A stretch of DNA of 64,000 nucleotides from JBATTK01 sp049670505 (GCA_049670505.1 JBATTK010000013.1:26619-90618); one strand, 5' to 3'; counted from the first letter of the stretch, positions 1-8,703 are shown. Made by a program: numbers and translations. Notes: generated from the letters alone by a model not told the origin.

Positions 1-292
1 GGTAGGTAAGGATACCGGCCAATTGACTCTTGTTCGCAGGTTCTAACAGTGAATTCAAAGTTGCCGCATCAATTTTGGCAAAGGCTTCGTTCGTAGGGGC
101 AAAAACGGTAAAAGGTCCGTCTCCTTTTAAGGCACCCACCAAATCAGCAGCTTTTAAAGCAGATACCAAGGTTGAAAAGTCGTCTACGGATACCGCAATA
201 TCCACAATATCCTTGGAAGCCTTTTGAGCGGATACGGATTGGGCAAAAGCGAAAAGAGCAAAAGTTGAAACAATAAATAAGATTTTTTTCAT
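1..292 (-). CDS. Fasciclin-domain secreted protein (C-terminus beyond left edge)
   Basis: I translated this frame by hand; it is open to the left edge, so only about the first 97 residues are present. The N-terminus MKKILFIVSTFALFAFAQ is a signal peptide. It is followed by a fasciclin (FAS1) start with the recognisable stretches DDFSTLVSALKAA, GPFTVFAPTNEAF and LNSLL. FAS1 domains act in adhesion or protein interaction at the cell surface. The gene diverges from the ECF sigma/anti-sigma pair on its other side. This matches the mycobacterial arrangement in which SigK/RskA controls the fasciclin proteins MPT70/MPT83, so control by the neighbouring sigma factor is a reasonable inference. A TGTAAC word at 329-334 on this strand could be a -35 element. 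Confidence 0.85.
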   Translation of the reverse strand, partial: MKKILFIVSTFALFAFAQSVSAQKASKDIVDIAVSVDDFSTLVSALKAADLVGALKGDGPFTVFAPTNEAFAKIDAATLNSLLEPANKSQLAGILTY

Positions 293-385
293 GATTTTCA
301 TTTTTAGTATTAAACAATTTAAACGTGTGTTACATCTTCATATACACAGCTTTTATATAATTGGATGAATCTGGGATGTTTTTTT

Positions 386-393
386 TACTTTTG
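386..393 (+). promoter_or_regulatory. Bacteroidetes -7 box before the ECF sigma gene
   Basis: TACTTTTG matches TANNTTTG, with a TTG at 361-363 about 22 bases upstream as the -33 element. Transcription would begin at about 400, so the message is probably leaderless at the ATG at 401. This suggests basal expression from the housekeeping sigma factor rather than strict autoregulation. Confidence 0.5.
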
Positions 394-400
394 ATCAACT

Positions 401-964
401 ATGGCAAGAACATTTACCGATGAACAACTAATAGAGCGACTGAAAAATGAAGATAAAAGTGCGCTCTTCGGTCTGTATGACAGATACTCCCATGCCCTTT
501 ACGGTGTAATTTTAAGAATTTGTCGAAAGGAAAATCTTGCCGAAGATCTCTTGCAGGAGACTTTTTTAAAAATTTGGCAGAAAATACATTTGTACGATCC
601 GAACAAAGGAAGGTTTTATACTTGGGCCTATAGAATAGCCAAGAATACTACCCTAAATTCCCTGCGGAATACCAGTGACCTCATCCAAAATAGGGATTTA
701 AGTGTATATGAAAGTAATCGTGAGGCCGAAACCCCGACGGATTATACGGAATTGTCCGGTTCCATTGAAAAATTGGAAACCCATCATCAAGAGGCTTTGG
801 AATTGGTGTATTATAAAGGATTAACGCATAGGGAAGCCCATGAGGAAATGGGTGTTCCCTTGGGAACTTTTAAATCATATGTTCGGCAAGCACTGCGACA
901 ATTACGGGAAACCTACCAAAAGGAATTCTTTTTAGTATGGATATTAATTGAAACGATCGGATAA
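401..964 (+). CDS. ECF RNA polymerase sigma factor (SigK-like)
   Basis: A 187-residue ECF sigma-70 factor. Region 2 spans about residues 24-92 and includes DLLQETFLKIWQ and FYTWAYRIAKN. Region 4 spans about 118-172 and carries the helix-turn-helix THREAHEEMGVPLGTFKSYV. It directs RNA polymerase to an alternative promoter class. Its TAA stop shares one base with the ATG of the following RskA-type anti-sigma gene, so the two are translationally coupled. The divergent fasciclin gene is the likely target. Assignment to the SigK-type group rests on the RskA-like partner and on this neighbourhood. Confidence 0.92.
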   Translation: MARTFTDEQLIERLKNEDKSALFGLYDRYSHALYGVILRICRKENLAEDLLQETFLKIWQKIHLYDPNKGRFYTWAYRIAKNTTLNSLRNTSDLIQNRDLSVYESNREAETPTDYTELSGSIEKLETHHQEALELVYYKGLTHREAHEEMGVPLGTFKSYVRQALRQLRETYQKEFFLVWILIETIG

Positions 965-1749
965 TGGATAGGAATTCTATAAAAGAAGACGGCATACTGG
1001 AACAATATCTATTGGGTGAGCTTAATAGGGAGCAACGTGCCAAGGTGCATCGTATGCTAGAGGAGGATGAAGAATTAAAACAACATTTCCATACTATGGA
1101 GGCCGATTTTGAGCGCTTGGCCATGGAGAATGCCATTGAACCCCATGCTAGAGTAAAAACGTCCTTGATGAAAGCCGTTGAAGAAACCGCTTCAACCCCA
1201 CCCCATGACCAAAAGGTAGTGCCGTTCCAAAGGAGTAGAAAATCATATTTTGCCGTTGCCGCCAGTTTAGCGACCCTATTTTTATTAAGTTCGTTCTGGT
1301 TGTACAATCGTTGGCAGACGGCGGAGGAAAATTTACAGCAATTGCAAAATAGCACCGCCGACCTTCAAAACAGATTGGTGAGCCTGGAAAAAAATTATGA
1401 GGAGACCAATAGTAAATATCGTACTATAAACAATCCCAATGTGATTCCACTGCTCTTGACGGGGAATCAAATTCTACCCAATTCCAAGGCTGTAGCTTAT
1501 GTAAACCATACCTCAAAAATGGTAGTTGTAAATCCTCAGGGCCTACCACCATTGGAAAAGGACAAGACCTATCAGATGTGGGCCGATGTGGAAGGGGAAA
1601 TGATCGATATGGGCATATTGTCGGAAGATGAGGAATTGGTATCCTTAAAATACATTGATAAGGCAGAATCGTTCAATATCACTATTGAGCCGGCAGGTGG
1701 TAACGACCATCCCACTGTAGAAAATTTGATATCCAATGTCTATCTTTAA
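964..1749 (+). CDS. RskA-type anti-sigma factor
   Basis: A 261-residue single-pass membrane protein. A short cytoplasmic sigma-binding segment (about 1-90) has LEQYLLGEL at 12-20. A transmembrane helix follows at about 95-115, then a coiled-coil stretch at about 117-148. The extracytoplasmic RskA C-terminal domain contains the typical YQMWADVEG and GIL motifs. RskA proteins hold an ECF sigma factor at the membrane until regulated proteolysis releases it. The gene overlaps the sigma gene by one base. I see no zinc-binding HxxxCxxC motif. Confidence 0.88.
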   Translation: MDRNSIKEDGILEQYLLGELNREQRAKVHRMLEEDEELKQHFHTMEADFERLAMENAIEPHARVKTSLMKAVEETASTPPHDQKVVPFQRSRKSYFAVAASLATLFLLSSFWLYNRWQTAEENLQQLQNSTADLQNRLVSLEKNYEETNSKYRTINNPNVIPLLLTGNQILPNSKAVAYVNHTSKMVVVNPQGLPPLEKDKTYQMWADVEGEMIDMGILSEDEELVSLKYIDKAESFNITIEPAGGNDHPTVENLISNVYL

Positions 1750-1929
1750 ATACATATTCCATACCTAACGGCATGGCTAACGGAATGATAAAAATCTTCC
1801 GAGATGCTGTCCCTAGCGGGACGGGCAAGGAATCATAAATATCCGGCAATGCTACGTCCCTTTAGGGACTCCATATGGGTGAAATTTGCCTATAGCCGTG
1901 CCCTTGACCTTGAGTATGGTATATAAAAA
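1750..1929. repeat. Twin REP-like hairpins between convergent genes
   Basis: The gap between the convergent anti-sigma and rimO genes holds two similar hairpins. The first is GTCCC-TAGC-GGGAC at 1809-1822. The second is GTCCC-TTTA-GGGAC at 1856-1869. Neither is followed by a clear T-run, so they look more like repetitive extragenic palindromes than classical terminators, although both could stop transcription. A mirrored GGCATGGC/GCCGTGCC pair flanks them. Confidence 0.45.
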
Positions 1930-3234
1930 TCATGAAATTGGCTCACCATATAAATCAAAATCCGACGCCTCAATAATTTTTAAATCCACAAAATCACCTT
2001 GTTTTACATAATATTGTGCAGCGTCTACCAAAACCTCATTATCTACATCCGGAGAATCAAACTCGGTACGGCCTATAAAATGATTCCCTTCCTTACGATC
2101 GATGATACATTTAAAGACCTCCCCTATTTTCTCCTGATTCAGTTCCCATGAGATCTGTGACTGTAGCTCCATAATCTCATTGGCCCGTTGTTGCTTGACC
2201 TCCTCGGGAACGTCATCTTCTAAATTAAAAGCATGGGTATTTTCTTCATGACTATAGGTGAAGCAGCCCAAACGTTCAAAACGCATTTCTTGCACCCAAT
2301 TCTTTAAGGTTTGGAAATCTTCTTCAGTTTCTCCCGGATAGCCCACTATCAGAGTAGTCCGTATCGTCATTTCGGGAACGGTGGCCCTAAAGTCCCGCAA
2401 CAACTTGGTAGTTTTCTCCTTGGTGGTGCCCCTACGCATGCTCTTTAGAACGGTATCCGAAATATGCTGTAAGGGAATATCGATATAATTACAAATCTTG
2501 GGTTCGGCCTTCATCACTTTCAATACGTCCATAGGAAAACCTGTAGGAAAGGCATAGTGTAAACGAATCCAATGGATTCCGTCTATCTGTACCAAGGCTT
2601 GGAGCAATTCGGCCAAATTTCTCTTTTTGTAAAGATCTAATCCGTAATAGGTGAGGTCTTGAGCAATCAAAATCAACTCCTTTACGCCATTGACTGCCAA
2701 TTTTTCCGCTTCCGTGACCAATGCCTCAATGGGTTTGCTCTTATGTTTGCCCCGCATTAAGGGGATAGCACAGAAAGAACAAGGCCTGTCACAACCCTCG
2801 GCTATCTTTAAATAGGCATAGTTCTTGGGTGTTGTGGTTAAGCGTTCCCCAATAAGTTCGTGCTTATAATCGGCTCCCAGGGCCTTTAATAAATTAGGTA
2901 GTTCACTAGTACCGAAATACGCATCCACATCGGGTATTTCCTTTTGTAAATCTGGTTTATAGCGTTCACTTAGACATCCGGTAACAAAAACCTTATCTAC
3001 TTCTCCCGCTTCTTTCTTCTGTACGTACTCCAAGATGGTATTTACGCTCTCTTCCTTGGCATTTGCTATGAATCCACATGTATTGATAACCACCACATTA
3101 CCTTCTTCCTCATGCACCACTTCCTTATCATTGGCACGTAATTGTCCCATAAGCACCTCCGAATCATAGATATTCTTAGAGCACCCCAGGGTAACTACGT
3201 TAATGGTATTCTTTTTGAGTGATTTTGTACGCAT
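1930..3234 (-). CDS. rimO: Ribosomal protein S12 methylthiotransferase RimO
   Basis: A 434-residue radical-SAM methylthiotransferase that puts a methylthio group on a conserved aspartate of ribosomal protein S12. The N-terminal UPF0004 domain has the auxiliary cluster cysteines C18, C53 and C87. The radical-SAM motif CDRPCSFC gives C148, C152 and C155. A TRAM domain ends the protein (KQGDFVDLKIIEA). Length and order fit the family. RimO rather than MiaB is supported by MRGKHKSKP, YYGLDLY and the C-terminal pattern. The gene is monocistronic, with its own -7 box upstream. Confidence 0.95.
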   Translation of the reverse strand: MRTKSLKKNTINVVTLGCSKNIYDSEVLMGQLRANDKEVVHEEEGNVVVINTCGFIANAKEESVNTILEYVQKKEAGEVDKVFVTGCLSERYKPDLQKEIPDVDAYFGTSELPNLLKALGADYKHELIGERLTTTPKNYAYLKIAEGCDRPCSFCAIPLMRGKHKSKPIEALVTEAEKLAVNGVKELILIAQDLTYYGLDLYKKRNLAELLQALVQIDGIHWIRLHYAFPTGFPMDVLKVMKAEPKICNYIDIPLQHISDTVLKSMRRGTTKEKTTKLLRDFRATVPEMTIRTTLIVGYPGETEEDFQTLKNWVQEMRFERLGCFTYSHEENTHAFNLEDDVPEEVKQQRANEIMELQSQISWELNQEKIGEVFKCIIDRKEGNHFIGRTEFDSPDVDNEVLVDAAQYYVKQGDFVDLKIIEASDFDLYGEPIS

Positions 3235-3272
3235 CTGATCAATTATGGAGCTTGCCTACCCATAGGCAGCTG

Positions 3273-3280
3273 CAAAAATA
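3273..3280 (-). promoter_or_regulatory. -7 box for rimO
   Basis: On the minus strand TATTTTTG matches TANNTTTG, about 39 bases before the rimO ATG. I could not place a convincing -33 TTTG element. Confidence 0.4.
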
Positions 3281-3381
3281 CAACTTGACTACAGAAGAAT
3301 ACACTTTTAAAACGATTTCTTTAATTTTTACGTTAAACCTTATAGAACCTATATGGTCTTAAAAACAAAAAGAGGGAGACC

Positions 3382-4518
3382 ATGAAATGCTTAAGCAACC
3401 TATTGGTTATAGCCATTTTACTATGTTTTTTCAGTTGTTCATCCGATACTACCGATATAGCGGAAGAACCTGTAAGCGAAGGCCCGGAAGAACCTATAGA
3501 TATGGAAGATCCAGACCCCGTGGGGGCCGAATTGTATTTTCCTCCTACGGATTCCAATACATGGGAAACTACTTCCATTGATGCGCTGGGCTGGAATGCC
3601 AGTGCCGAACAGCCTTTGCTGGACCTACTGGAGGAAAAAAATACCAAAGCCTTTATACTGTTAAAGGAAGGTAAAATAGTCATTGAAGCCTACTTTAACG
3701 GAGGTAGTGTTTCTAGTAATGGCCCATGGAATTCTGCCGGAAAAACTTTAGCGGCATTCACCGTGGGATTGGCCCAACAGGACGGCTTTCTAAACTTGGA
3801 TGATTCCTCTTCCGACTATTTGGGGGAAGGGTGGTCCAGTCTTTCGGCTACGGACGAAACCAAAATTACCATTGCCCAACATATCACTATGACCACAGGA
3901 TTGGATTATAATGTGAGCAATACCAATTGCACGGATGCGGATTGTCTCACCTTTTTGAACGAGGCCGGCACTTTTTGGTATTATCACAACGCACCTTATA
4001 CCTTGACCCAATCCATTATCGCAGGAGCGGTCAATACCGATTTCGACACCTATTTCAGTACTAAATTGAAAGACGTGATCGGCATGGACGGAGCTTGGAT
4101 AAGTTTTGGATTTGCTACCATATATTACAGTACTGCAAGAAGTATGGCCCGTTTTGGATTACTGAATTTAAACAAAGGCAGCTGGGAGGATAATCCAATA
4201 TTGACCGATAGCGCCTATTTTGATAAAATGACGACTACCTCACAAGATATGAACAAGGCCTATGGATATCTTTGGTGGCTGAACGGAAAGGATAGTTTTA
4301 GGGTCCCAGGTTCGGAACTCCAATTCCCTGGAAAACTGATTCAAACTGCCCCTAACGATCTTATTGCGGGTCTAGGTAAAGACGACCAGAAACTCTATGT
4401 GGTGCCCAGTGAAGGGCTTGTGGTTGTCCGTATGGGCGATAATGCCGGGGAGACTCTATTGGGGCCTTCCAGTTTTGATACCGATCTTTGGCAGAAAATT
4501 AATGATTTGATCGATTAG
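3382..4518 (+). CDS. Serine hydrolase lipoprotein (class C beta-lactamase fold)
   Basis: A 378-residue predicted lipoprotein: the signal peptide ends at LLCFFSC with the lipobox Cys at about 19. A serine hydrolase domain of the beta-lactamase/DD-peptidase superfamily follows. The SxxK motif is S118-A-G-K121 and a Tyr-His-Asn motif (YHNAPY) lies mid-protein. A C-terminal KTG-like motif is not obvious. Members act as esterases or peptidases in the envelope; the substrate is unknown. A short Asp/Glu/Pro-rich linker (about 25-48) separates the lipid anchor from the domain. The gene is convergent with the amidase gene. Confidence 0.8.
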   Translation: MKCLSNLLVIAILLCFFSCSSDTTDIAEEPVSEGPEEPIDMEDPDPVGAELYFPPTDSNTWETTSIDALGWNASAEQPLLDLLEEKNTKAFILLKEGKIVIEAYFNGGSVSSNGPWNSAGKTLAAFTVGLAQQDGFLNLDDSSSDYLGEGWSSLSATDETKITIAQHITMTTGLDYNVSNTNCTDADCLTFLNEAGTFWYYHNAPYTLTQSIIAGAVNTDFDTYFSTKLKDVIGMDGAWISFGFATIYYSTARSMARFGLLNLNKGSWEDNPILTDSAYFDKMTTTSQDMNKAYGYLWWLNGKDSFRVPGSELQFPGKLIQTAPNDLIAGLGKDDQKLYVVPSEGLVVVRMGDNAGETLLGPSSFDTDLWQKINDLID

Positions 4519-4531
4519 CATGGCTATTCGG

Positions 4532-4569
4532 TCCCTTCCATGCTCCATACGCACGATCAAGGGAAGGGA
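4532..4569. terminator. Hairpin between convergent genes
   Basis: TCCCTTCC at 4532-4539 can pair with GGAAGGGA at 4562-4569 around a 22-base loop. It sits exactly between the convergent serine hydrolase and amidase genes. It lacks a strong U-tract, so it may be a bidirectional terminator or a degenerate member of the CTTCCCTT palindrome also seen at 28597-28618. Confidence 0.35.
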
Positions 4570-4581
4570 AGGAGATTATTC

Positions 4582-6255
4582 TTATTGATACCCCTTAGGC
4601 ATCTTCCTCAACTTGGTCGCCTGTTCAAACGCATATCCCAATTGTAATAATTGATGCTCTTGGAATTGTTTGGCAATAAATGTTAGGCTAATGGGTTCCC
4701 CATTTTCCTTGTATCCCATGGGAACCGTTAATGCCGGATATTTGGCAACGGCGGCATAACCCGCATGGTAATTATTGATAGATAAGATAGCATCTAACCG
4801 ATGCTTATCCATAGCAGTATCAAAAAAGATACGCCCATTCTTTTCAAGTTTGTTCTTGATGCCCTCCAATTGTTCGGCATCGGTAGAATCCGCTAGAATA
4901 CCTTTAAACAAAGCCTGACCATAGGGAATACGCACCAAGGAATCCTTTTCATTAAACTGGACCGCTTCGGCAACAGAGCCTATGGTAACCGCATTCTTAT
5001 TCGTGACATAAGCTTGCAGGTATTGAGGTAGATCGTTTTTCATATCTATGTTCAGAATGCTGATGAAACCGTCCATATTGACTTCCGGAGGAGTAAATTC
5101 AATAAGCTGTGCTCCAAAGTCTTTTAGCTTTTCTACGGTATTTTTGTAAATGGAATCACTCTCCAAAAGGTTTTTCATAACCCCGAACCGCTTCCCTTCC
5201 AAGGATAAATCTGTTGAAATAACACTCAAATAATCTTTGTCTGGGGCAACAGACTTACTATCCGTAGTATCCTTCCCTGTTAAGGCCGATAACAGAATTG
5301 CATTGTCCACCACATTTTTTGTCATAGGGCCAGGGGTATCAAGTGTACTTGATATGGGTACTATCCCCGTTCTACTTAGCAGCCCTATGGTAGGCTTTAA
5401 ACCCACCACTGAATTTTGACTGGAAGGGGATAGAATGGATCCGGAAGTTTCCGTACCCACGGCAGCAACCGCATAATTGGCCGCCACGGACGTACCGCTT
5501 CCGGAACTGGAGCCACCTGTTTCAAAAATACGTCTCCCGTAAGGGTTCAATGTTTGTCCGCCCACGGCACTGTAACCTACCGGACATCCTGAGCATAGAA
5601 AATAGGCCCATTCGCTAAGGTTTACTTTTCCTAATATTAAAGCGCCATTTCTCTTTAATTGCTGTACAATAAAAGAGTCATCTACCGTATTCTCCCTGAG
5701 GGCAATAGCTCCCGCCGTAGTTTTCATTCCCCGGGTATTAATGTTATCCTTTAATAAGACCGGCATACCATAAATAGGGTGATGTGCATCGGAAGATGAA
5801 CGTTCCATAAGCTCATCCAGTTTTCGTGCTTCATCGACCACATTTTCATTCAAGGCAATAACGGTATTCAAGGTGGTAGCATTGTCAAGTTCATAAGTAT
5901 ATATCCGATATAAATAAAACAACACCAGTTTTTGATAACTCAGTTTTCCATCCGAAATGTGTGCCTGAATGGTGGGGATATCCTGCTCTAGAATTAAAGG
6001 TTTCAACGCTTGATATTCGCTTTCCGATACCTTGGAAACCTCATCGTATAATGGAAGAAATACCTCGTTTTTATCGAGTACCTTGGACTGTATGAGCTTG
6101 TAACGCATTCTTTTGACCTCATGGTCCTGATTAGCGGCGACCTCGGAGGAATCATTATAGGGCTCCCAAAGCACAACCTCCACTTTCTCTGTGTTCTTAT
6201 TTTCCTTACAGGAAAAACCCAAAATCAACACGAGCAATACAATAAGTTTTCTCAT
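4582..6255 (-). CDS. Amidase-signature family lipoprotein
   Basis: A 557-residue enzyme of the amidase signature family, exported as a lipoprotein (LLVLILGFSC, lipobox Cys16). The Ser-cisSer-Lys triad is visible: Lys169 in PVLLKDNIN, the GGSSSGSG loop at about 247-254, and the nucleophile Ser273 in GTETSGSI. The substrate cannot be told; secreted members may hydrolyse peptide or acyl amides. The gene overlaps the upstream DUF2911 gene by four bases (ATGA), making it the last gene of an ftsY-DUF2911-amidase transcript. It is not GatA, because it is secreted and has no GatB/GatC neighbours. Confidence 0.88.
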   Translation of the reverse strand: MRKLIVLLVLILGFSCKENKNTEKVEVVLWEPYNDSSEVAANQDHEVKRMRYKLIQSKVLDKNEVFLPLYDEVSKVSESEYQALKPLILEQDIPTIQAHISDGKLSYQKLVLFYLYRIYTYELDNATTLNTVIALNENVVDEARKLDELMERSSSDAHHPIYGMPVLLKDNINTRGMKTTAGAIALRENTVDDSFIVQQLKRNGALILGKVNLSEWAYFLCSGCPVGYSAVGGQTLNPYGRRIFETGGSSSGSGTSVAANYAVAAVGTETSGSILSPSSQNSVVGLKPTIGLLSRTGIVPISSTLDTPGPMTKNVVDNAILLSALTGKDTTDSKSVAPDKDYLSVISTDLSLEGKRFGVMKNLLESDSIYKNTVEKLKDFGAQLIEFTPPEVNMDGFISILNIDMKNDLPQYLQAYVTNKNAVTIGSVAEAVQFNEKDSLVRIPYGQALFKGILADSTDAEQLEGIKNKLEKNGRIFFDTAMDKHRLDAILSINNYHAGYAAVAKYPALTVPMGYKENGEPISLTFIAKQFQEHQLLQLGYAFEQATKLRKMPKGYQ

Positions 6256-7115
6256 TTTTTATCTTTTTTTATAAGTTCTGTCCAACGGTCTATATTTTTC
6301 CGATTCATTCGCACAAACTCATCTTTTTCTTGTATAGCTGCCAATTCCATGGACTTTTGAGCCGAAACGATAGCCTCCCCATAATCATGTAATGCTGCTT
6401 GGACCAAAGATTTTACACGATGAAAATAATAGGTATCCCCACCAACGTCCAAAGCTTTGTTCACATATTCCAAGGCTTTGGGATATTCCGTTTTCTGTTC
6501 CTGAAGGTAACGTGCCGCTTCGTAATAGGTTTGTGCCGTAGGGTTATCGCTTAACTTTGTCGCTATCTCCTGCAACATTAAAACATGGGTATCTACGGTA
6601 ATGGGAATAACGATCTTGGTATGCTCCCATATCCATAACATCTTCAGGGAATTATGGGTAATGGCATCGAAGGTAATTAAAAAATTTTCCTGTAAATAAG
6701 AGGTCTTTTCAGGAACTATGCGTACCCTAAAAACATCCTCATCCGAATTATACGCTTTTCTTCCGTCGCCCCAATGGGTGGTATTCTTGTGGAAGACCAC
6801 TTCCCAGACATCCGCTCTTGGAAAAGCATAGAGGGCGTACGTACCTTTCGGCAGCATCTTACCCATTACGTTCATGTCCGCATCTACGGTGATCTTTGTA
6901 GATGCATTGGCACCTACCCTCCAAATACGTCCATAAGGGACCAAATTCCCAAATATTTTTCGCCCCCGTATGGCAGGCCTGGAGTATTCCACCTTAATTT
7001 TGGAAAGTCCTATTTCTTGCACAACGGTGGTAAAAGGACTGGCTTTCGGATGCTGTATTTGCCCCGATGCGTACATCACCAAAAGAAAGAATACTATGAA
7101 AGTGCCTGTTTTCAA
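6252..7115 (-). CDS. DUF2911 secreted protein with C-terminal helical repeats
   Basis: A 287-residue exported protein (signal peptide to about residue 18, YASGQ). The DUF2911 domain spans about 20-170 and shows IKVEYSRPAIRGRKIFG, GRIWRVGANAST and LPKGTYALYAFP. The C-terminal part (about 175-270) is helical and TPR-like (ALEYVNKALDVGG, SAQKSMELA). Function is unknown; the family is almost confined to Bacteroidetes. It overlaps ftsY by four bases upstream and the amidase gene by four bases downstream, so it is translationally coupled to both. Sharing a message with ftsY suggests co-transcription more than shared function. Confidence 0.85.
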   Translation of the reverse strand: MKTGTFIVFFLLVMYASGQIQHPKASPFTTVVQEIGLSKIKVEYSRPAIRGRKIFGNLVPYGRIWRVGANASTKITVDADMNVMGKMLPKGTYALYAFPRADVWEVVFHKNTTHWGDGRKAYNSDEDVFRVRIVPEKTSYLQENFLITFDAITHNSLKMLWIWEHTKIVIPITVDTHVLMLQEIATKLSDNPTAQTYYEAARYLQEQKTEYPKALEYVNKALDVGGDTYYFHRVKSLVQAALHDYGEAIVSAQKSMELAAIQEKDEFVRMNRKNIDRWTELIKKDKK

Positions 7116-8074
7116 TCGTTATTACTAAAAAAGGAATCTACAAATTCGTACTTATTAAAGACCTGTAGATCGTCGATTCCCTCACCTACTCCAATATATT
7201 TTACAGGAACCTGAAGCTGATCCGATATCCCTATGACCACTCCGCCTTTTGCGGTTCCGTCCAGTTTGGTAACCGCTAGGGAAGTAACTTCCGTAGCCTT
7301 GCTAAATTCCTTGGCTTGCTCAAAGGCATTCTGTCCGGTAGAGCCATCCAACACCAACAACACGTCATGAGGTGCATTTTCTACTACTTTCTGCATTACC
7401 CTTTTTATTTTGGTAAGCTCGTTCATAAGATTCACCTTATTGTGCAATCTGCCTGCAGTATCTATAATAACCACATCGGCATTCTGTGTAATGGCGGAAC
7501 TTAAGGTATCATAGGCCACTGAAGCCGGGTCACTGCCCATATCCTGTTTTATGATAGGCACCCCTACCCTATTGGCCCAAACTTGTAATTGATCAATGGC
7601 AGCGGCACGAAAGGTATCCGCAGCTCCCAAAACCACTTTTAATCCTTGATTCTTTAATTGATACGCCAACTTTCCTATGGTTGTGGTCTTTCCCACCCCA
7701 TTGACGCCCACAACCATGATTACATAGGGTTTATGGTCCTGTGGAATTGCAAACTCGGTTTCTTCACCCACATGGGTCTCGGAAAGTAAGCCGGCGATTT
7801 CCTCCCGTAAAATGCTATTCAATTCATCGGTGCCCATATACTTATCCCTGGACACCCGGGCTTCAATGCGGTCAATGATTTTTAGGGTGGTTTCTACACC
7901 AACATCCGAAGTCACCAATACTTCCTCCAGATTATCCAGGACATCATCATCTACTTTGGATTTTCCGGCAACGGCTTTGCCCAACTTGGAAAAAAAATTG
8001 GTCTTGGTCTTTTCCAAACCTTTGTCCAAAGTTTCCTTTTTCTGAGAAGAAAATATCTTTTTGAATAAACTCAT
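7112..8074 (-). CDS. ftsY: Signal recognition particle receptor FtsY
   Basis: A 320-residue SRP-receptor GTPase that docks SRP-bound ribosomes at the inner membrane for co-translational insertion. The N-domain covers about 20-105 and the G-domain the rest. Motifs are the P-loop GVNGVGKTT (123-131), DTFRAAA (153-159), DTAGR (205-209) and TKLDG (269-273). The acidic A-domain of enterobacterial FtsY is missing, as usual in Bacteroidetes. It lies downstream of the rpmB-rpmG-DUF4295 genes in the conserved order, but a hairpin and about 265 bases separate it from DUF4295. Confidence 0.97.
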   Translation of the reverse strand: MSLFKKIFSSQKKETLDKGLEKTKTNFFSKLGKAVAGKSKVDDDVLDNLEEVLVTSDVGVETTLKIIDRIEARVSRDKYMGTDELNSILREEIAGLLSETHVGEETEFAIPQDHKPYVIMVVGVNGVGKTTTIGKLAYQLKNQGLKVVLGAADTFRAAAIDQLQVWANRVGVPIIKQDMGSDPASVAYDTLSSAITQNADVVIIDTAGRLHNKVNLMNELTKIKRVMQKVVENAPHDVLLVLDGSTGQNAFEQAKEFSKATEVTSLAVTKLDGTAKGGVVIGISDQLQVPVKYIGVGEGIDDLQVFNKYEFVDSFFSNND

Positions 8075-8287
8075 TTTCGTAAAAAATCTTTTTCCAAAGA
8101 TATGAAAGTAATGGCTATATAATAAGTTGTGTAAAAAGTAACAATTCTATAAGTTTCCTATCGGGATATATCTTTCTTCCTTATATGTAGGTCCAATTAT
8201 AAAACCTTTGCCCTATACTTCTTCTATACGGGGAGAAAGAACACAAAACCAGGTAAGTTCTAAATGAAAAAACCTGTTTAAACAAAA

Positions 8288-8313
8288 AAGCCACTTTCTT
8301 TCAAAAGCAGCTT
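8288..8313 (-). terminator. Terminator after the DUF4295 gene
   Basis: On the minus strand AAGCTGCTTT pairs imperfectly with AAAGTGGCTT around a short loop and runs into a T6 tract. It lies 27 bases past the DUF4295 stop codon and probably limits read-through into ftsY. The rest of 8075-8339 shows nothing recognisable. Confidence 0.55.
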
Positions 8314-8339
8314 CTTATATTTTTGGTGAGTTTGTTAAT

Positions 8340-8492
8340 TTATTTCTTGGATAACCAATCGTTTACCATTTCTGGTGGCATAACCGATTCAACAAAGGTA
8401 TAGGCACCTGTTTTAGGAGATTTTACCATTTTAATGGCCTTGGTTAATCTTTTTGAACTTGATTGTAATGATGCTACCGTCTTCTTTGCCAT
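8340..8492 (-). CDS. DUF4295 small basic protein
   Basis: A 50-residue gene found by reading the gap by hand. It starts MAKKTVASLQ, continues KRLTKAIKMVKSPKTGAY and ends WLSKK. DUF4295 proteins are short, basic and typical of Bacteroidetes, and lie almost always between rpmG and ftsY, as here. The position and lysine-rich composition suggest a ribosome-associated protein, but no function is established. The start is seven bases after the rpmG stop, so the two are co-transcribed. Confidence 0.9.
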   Translation of the reverse strand: MAKKTVASLQSSSKRLTKAIKMVKSPKTGAYTFVESVMPPEMVNDWLSKK

Positions 8493-8499
8493 GACTCTC

Positions 8500-8682
8500 T
8501 TATTTTATTTCTTTATGGACTGTCATTCTCTTTAGGATCGGATTAAATTTCTTGATTTCCATCCTATCGGGAGTATTCTTTTTATTTTTGGTAGTGATGT
8601 ACCTTGATGTACCTGGCATACCGGAGTCTTTATGCTCGGTACACTCCAGAATAACTTGAACTCTATTGCCTTTCTTTGCCAT
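8500..8682 (-). CDS. rpmG: 50S ribosomal protein L33
   Basis: A 60-residue L33 of the large ribosomal subunit. It starts MAKKGNRVQVILECTEHK and contains RYITTKNKKNTPDR and KFNP. Only one cysteine remains (C14), so it is the zinc-free form. It lies 21 bases downstream of rpmB and seven bases upstream of DUF4295 in one transcript. Confidence 0.97.
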   Translation of the reverse strand: MAKKGNRVQVILECTEHKDSGMPGTSRYITTKNKKNTPDRMEIKKFNPILKRMTVHKEIK

Positions 8683-8703
8683 CGTTATCTAAATTTTTCA
8701 GGA

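Noticed and set aside
870..1355. 161-codon open frame on the minus strand
   Set aside because: It is the antisense shadow of the sigma/anti-sigma genes, serine-rich with no recognisable domain.
4582..6255. GatA subunit of tRNA amidotransferase
   Set aside because: It has a lipoprotein signal and no gatB/gatC neighbours; it is a secreted amidase.
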